Below are positions 5,489 to 7,754 of a stretch of DNA of 7,754 nucleotides, one piece after another. The notes under the pieces were generated by a model. It ran no database searches and had not been told where the DNA came from. It worked only from the letters and a program-made list of their open reading frames with translations. The translations under genes were made by a program, and so were the position numbers. The stretch lies in assembly GCA_017451665.1 (NCBI GenBank), contig JAFTNX010000195.1:1-7754 (forward strand). Reading direction: 5' to 3'. This DNA is from Oscillospiraceae bacterium (GTDB taxonomy: Bacteria > Bacillota > Clostridia > Oscillospirales > Ruminococcaceae). Position 1 is the first letter of the stretch; each line of letters opens with the position of its first letter.

Positions 5489-6878
5489 ATTTCTTCTCAA
5501 ACTTTTCGATACGTTTTTTGAGTTTTTTGATTGCGTACTCTTCCTTGATTGAAGTTTTTCCACGCTCGATTGCAAGCGCACCGTCAGGTACGTCGCTTGT
5601 GATAGTTGAGCCGGCAGCAGTATAAGCACCCTTGCCCACCTTGACAGGTGCAACAAGATTTGTGTTACAACCGATAAATGCGTTGTCCTCAACAACAGTT
5701 CTGAACTTGTTTTCGCCGTCGTAATTAGCAGTAGCAACTCCACAACCAAAGTTTACGTTTGCACCTACGTCGCTGTCCCCGACGTAAGTAAGATGTGAAA
5801 CAGCTGTGCATTTTCCGATAGTTGAATTTTTAATTTCAACAAAGTCGCCGATTTTAACGCCTTCAAGAATTTTACTGTTAGGTCTGAGCTGAACAAAAGG
5901 CCCGATTTTAACGTTTTTCTCAACCTCAGCTTCATAAGCCTGAACGTTGTTCAGAACTGAATTTTCACCGACAATTGTGTCCTCGATAATGCAGTTAGGA
6001 CCAATAACACAGCCCTTTGAAATCTTGGTTTTTCCTTTAAGAATAACCCCAGGGAGAATTGTAGCGCCACCCTCGATTTCAACCTCAGGTGAAATGATAA
6101 CTCCGTCAAGACAAGTGAATTCAACACCGTTGTCAAGATGCTTGTCAATAACAGAAATTCTCGCAAGCTCGTTTAATTTCAGAAGTCCACGTCTGTCGTT
6201 TGCACCAAGAGCGATAATAGGATTGTCAGACATATAAGCCCCTGCACGTCTGCCCTCGTCAATGAGTAGGGAAATGCAGTCTGTGAGATAATATTCACCC
6301 TGAGCATTGTTTGGTGTGAGCTTTGAAAGAACACCTAAAAGTGCCTTTGTTTCAAACCAGTAACAGCCTGAATTTATTTCGCAAATCATAAGCTGTTCAG
6401 GCGTAGCGTCCTTCTGTTCAACTATTCCGGAAATTCCGTTTTCGCTTCTGATAATTCTTCCGTATCCGGTAGGATTTGAAAGCTGTGTTGTAACAATTGT
6501 AACAGCGTTTCCTTCAGCCTTGTGAAGCTCAAGTGCTTCATTTATAGTGTAATCATCAATAAAAGGTGCGTCACCACAAAGAACAAGTGTATGGGAATTT
6601 TCATTTTTCTTGAGAAAATCCACAGCCTGCATAACAGCGTGACCTGTGCCAAGACGGTCGTACTGCATTACTGTTTCGTATTTTCCACCAAGATATTCGT
6701 CAAGAATTTCAGCACCAAAGCCTTTTACAATGCAAAGATTATTAAGCCCTGCATCTTCACAAGCACTTAATACCCAGCGAAGCATAGGTACTCCAAGTAC
6801 TTCACATAAAACCTTTGGCTTGTCGGTTTTCATACGCTTACCCTGACCACCTGCAAGAATAATTACGTTGTCGTTCAT
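5487..6878 (-). CDS. glmU: Bifunctional GlmU: GlcN-1-P acetyltransferase / GlcNAc-1-P uridylyltransferase
   Basis: Cytoplasmic trimeric enzyme making the last two steps of UDP-GlcNAc synthesis, the precursor of peptidoglycan and other wall polymers. Its 463 residues are close to the usual 456-460. The N-terminal nucleotidyltransferase domain (about 1-230) has LAGGQGKRMKTDKPKVL (8-24), Q72 and LGTGHA, D103 in CGDAP, GYGR, E168-N169, and N227. Left-handed beta-helix hexapeptide repeats run from about 250 to 440, with R332, K350, catalytic H362 (E. coli H363), Y365, N376, NYD (385-387) and K391 all retained, so both activities should be intact. A short basic C-terminal tail follows. Start: an in-frame TTG at 6884 is only two bases from GGAG (6887-6890); the ATG at 6878 has an 8-base spacer and is chosen. 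The gene has its own promoter (6923-6951) and a terminator at its end, so it seems monocistronic here, unlike Bacillus, where it leads into prs. Confidence 0.98.
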   Translation of the reverse strand: MNDNVIILAGGQGKRMKTDKPKVLCEVLGVPMLRWVLSACEDAGLNNLCIVKGFGAEILDEYLGGKYETVMQYDRLGTGHAVMQAVDFLKKNENSHTLVLCGDAPFIDDYTINEALELHKAEGNAVTIVTTQLSNPTGYGRIIRSENGISGIVEQKDATPEQLMICEINSGCYWFETKALLGVLSKLTPNNAQGEYYLTDCISLLIDEGRRAGAYMSDNPIIALGANDRRGLLKLNELARISVIDKHLDNGVEFTCLDGVIISPEVEIEGGATILPGVILKGKTKISKGCVIGPNCIIEDTIVGENSVLNNVQAYEAEVEKNVKIGPFVQLRPNSKILEGVKIGDFVEIKNSTIGKCTAVSHLTYVGDSDVGANVNFGCGVATANYDGENKFRTVVEDNAFIGCNTNLVAPVKVGKGAYTAAGSTITSDVPDGALAIERGKTSIKEEYAIKKLKKRIEKFEKK

Positions 6879-6915
6879 AATCAAATCTCCATTTCTTTTA
6901 TCAAGGAAATATTTA

Positions 6916-6924
6916 TGCTATAAT
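6916..6924 (+). promoter_or_regulatory. Extended -10 word, possible second plus-strand promoter
   Basis: TGCTATAAT is a perfect extended -10 (TGn plus TATAAT) and is identical to the word in the ppdK promoter at 7121-7129. It overlaps the -10 of glmU on the other strand (6923-6928). The matching -35 position (6896-6901, TTTTAT) is poor. If used, it would start a transcript near 6931, about 300 bases before ppdK. Confidence 0.3.
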
Positions 6925-6951
6925 TATACTATATTTTTTTAAAAAATACAA
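6923..6951 (-). promoter_or_regulatory. glmU promoter
   Basis: On the minus strand TTGTAT (6951-6946) and a perfect TATAAT (6928-6923) have a 17-base spacer, predicting a start near 6916 and a leader of about 38 bases before the ATG at 6878. A poly-T/A run within the spacer could bend the DNA. The -35 keeps only the TTG of the consensus. Confidence 0.6.
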
Positions 6952-6961
6952 TAGAAAATCA

Positions 6962-6992
6962 AAGGTTTTTAAATACTTGGATAAAAAACCTT
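6962..6992. repeat. Inverted repeat upstream of the glmU promoter
   Basis: AAGGTTTTT (6962-6970) and AAAAACCTT (6984-6992) are perfect 9-bp arms around a 13-base spacer. The repeat is upstream of the glmU -35 and would be transcribed only if the plus-strand promoter at 6916-6924 is active. No clean U-tract follows on either strand. It may be a protein site or simply a by-product of A/T runs. Confidence 0.4.
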
Positions 6993-7010
6993 ATAAACCT
7001 GCCTTTACTA

Positions 7011-7031
7011 AAAGAAAAGCGCATTTTCTTT
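7011..7031. repeat. Short palindrome in the glmU-ppdK spacer
   Basis: AAAGAAAA (7011-7018) and TTTTCTTT (7024-7031) are perfect 8-bp arms around GCGCA. It lies about 90 bases upstream of the ppdK -10, too far for simple repression but suitable for an activator or a loop partner. It resembles a catabolite (cre) box only superficially. The function is unknown. Confidence 0.35.
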
Positions 7032-7120
7032 GTGCAAAGTACATAAAAAAAGGTGGGGAAGATTATGCAAAATTTTTCGTTAATTTTCACCCTAAAAGTA
7101 TAGTAATTTTGTAAAAAATC

Positions 7121-7129
7121 TGCTATAAT
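7121..7129 (+). promoter_or_regulatory. ppdK: ppdK promoter, extended -10 type
   Basis: TGCTATAAT is a perfect extended -10. The start should be near 7136, giving a leader of about 93 bases to the ATG at 7229. The -35 region at 17 bases (TAGTAA, 7101-7106) is poor, which is common for extended -10 promoters. This is the only good promoter close to ppdK. Confidence 0.65.
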
Positions 7130-7228
7130 GGTTTTATGACCGTCAAGCTTTGTTAAATAGGACGTTTAAAGTGTTCGGATAATAAAGATTGTACGGAAAA
7201 TTCAATTTTTTTGGAGGTTGATTTACCA

Positions 7229-7754
7229 ATGGGTAAGAAGTATGTTTACCAGTTTAACGAAGGTAATGCAAGCATGAGAGAGCTTCTCGGCGGTAAGGGT
7301 GCAAACCTTGCTGAAATGACAAGCCTCGGTCTCCCTGTACCACAGGGTTTCACAGTTTCAACTGAAGCATGTACTCAGTATTATGAGGACGGCCGTCAGA
7401 TTAACGCTGACATTCAGGCTGAAATTATGGAAAACATCACAAAGATGGAAGAAAGAGTTGGCAAGAAGTTCGGTGACAAGGATAATCCACTCCTCGTTTC
7501 TGTACGTTCAGGTGCAAGAGCTTCAATGCCAGGTATGATGGATACAATCCTTAACCTCGGTCTTAACGAAGAAGTAGTTGAATTTATGTCAGCTAAGTCA
7601 GGAAACCCACGTTGGGCTTGGGACTGCTACAGAAGATTCATCCAGATGTATTCTGACGTAGTTATGGAAGTTGGTAAGAAGTACTTTGAAGAACTTATCG
7701 ACGAAATGAAGGAAAAGAAGGGCGTTACACAGGACGTAGACCTTACAGCTGAAG
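7229..7754 (+). CDS. ppdK: Pyruvate, phosphate dikinase, N-terminal part (cut by window end)
   Basis: Cytoplasmic enzyme interconverting PEP, AMP and PPi with pyruvate, ATP and phosphate. In many glycolytic clostridia it works toward pyruvate as part of PPi-linked glycolysis. Only the first 175 codons of a protein usually near 875 residues are present; the frame is open to the last base. The visible part belongs to the nucleotide-binding (ATP-grasp) domain: LLGGKGANLAEMTSLGLPVP with K23 (K22 of Clostridium symbiosum), GFTVSTEAC, and SVRSGARASMPGMMDTILNL with R93 (R92), followed by NPRWAWDCYRRFIQMYSDVV. The match to the C. symbiosum enzyme, recalled from memory, runs along the whole stretch, which sets it apart from PEP synthase and PTS enzyme I. 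Start: ATG at 7229 with GGAGG (7213-7217) 11 bases upstream. It is transcribed divergently from glmU from its own promoter, with a leader of about 93 bases. Confidence 0.97.
   Translation, partial: MGKKYVYQFNEGNASMRELLGGKGANLAEMTSLGLPVPQGFTVSTEACTQYYEDGRQINADIQAEIMENITKMEERVGKKFGDKDNPLLVSVRSGARASMPGMMDTILNLGLNEEVVEFMSAKSGNPRWAWDCYRRFIQMYSDVVMEVGKKYFEELIDEMKEKKGVTQDVDLTAE

Larger units (their letters stand above)
6879..7228. other. Divergent intergenic region between glmU and ppdK
   Basis: 350 AT-rich bases without a convincing gene. From the left it holds the glmU ribosome binding site (6887-6890), the glmU promoter (6923-6951), a plus-strand extended -10 word (6916-6924), inverted repeats (6962-6992, 7011-7031), the ppdK promoter (7121-7129) and a ppdK leader of about 93 bases with its ribosome binding site (7213-7217). 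The roughly 170 bases between the two promoters are not accounted for by any known element. Confidence 0.7.

Noticed and set aside
7014..7027. Possible catabolite-control (cre) box in the palindrome upstream of ppdK.
   Set aside because: Aligned on its central CG it lacks the TG and CA ends and the key T of the consensus.
7065..7103. 12-codon frame MQNFSLIFTLKV preceded by AGGTGGGG.
   Set aside because: The spacing resembles a ribosome binding site, but the frame is very short, lies upstream of the ppdK promoter, and has no clear promoter of its own.
7136..7156. ATG-started six-codon frame (MTVKLC) at the predicted ppdK transcription start, a possible leader peptide.
   Set aside because: It has no ribosome binding site, no run of regulatory codons and no following terminator; chance is the simplest explanation.
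7136..7228. Known riboswitch in the ppdK leader.
   Set aside because: I could not match it to purine, SAM, TPP, lysine, glycine, preQ1 or other classes by conserved sequence; only short, ambiguous pairings are present.
1..7754. CRISPR array, insertion sequence, integrase, tRNA or rRNA.
   Set aside because: No regularly spaced repeats, transposase or recombinase motifs, or tRNA/rRNA sequence were seen on either strand.

Overview
The window looks like chromosomal DNA of a low-GC Gram-positive anaerobe (Firmicutes/Clostridia). I lean towards Ruminococcus-like Oscillospiraceae, with moderate confidence. The grounds are strong AGGAGG-type ribosome binding sites, TATAAT-type promoters, a Clostridium-type pyruvate phosphate dikinase, and a Pth with the N-terminal extension I associate with this group. 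It is mostly core housekeeping DNA. I see no insertion sequence, CRISPR array, tRNA, rRNA or phage structural gene.

Layout from left to right. A bidirectional terminator (41-77) precedes a minus-strand regulator with an XRE DNA-binding domain and a GyrI-like effector domain (85-777). Its control region carries a 9-bp-arm palindrome exactly at the predicted transcription start. Next comes the minus-strand pair pth (4364-4987) and mfd (891-4346): peptidyl-tRNA hydrolase and transcription-repair coupling factor, only 17 bases apart and probably co-transcribed. A 249-base control region (4988-5236) then separates pth from a tiny plus-strand XRE regulator (5237-5449). That region contains a strong minus-strand promoter, two 18-bp palindromes, a heptamer repeat, a U-tract terminator hairpin inside the pth leader, and a second hairpin. 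The small regulator converges on glmU (minus, 5487-6878) across a shared bidirectional terminator. A 350-base divergent intergenic region follows. The window ends in the first 175 codons of ppdK (plus, from 7229), cut off by the window edge.

How the genes relate. glmU, pth and mfd lie in the same order and orientation as in the Bacillus cluster glmU-prs-ctc-pth-(fin)-mfd, but prs and ctc are absent and an oppositely oriented XRE gene sits in their place. GlmU makes UDP-GlcNAc for the cell wall, Pth recycles peptidyl-tRNA, Mfd removes stalled RNA polymerase and recruits UvrA, and PpdK interconverts PEP and pyruvate. The XRE gene and its palindromes, placed on the pth-mfd promoter, are the most unusual feature of the window. 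I found no clear evidence of a wholly new multi-gene system.
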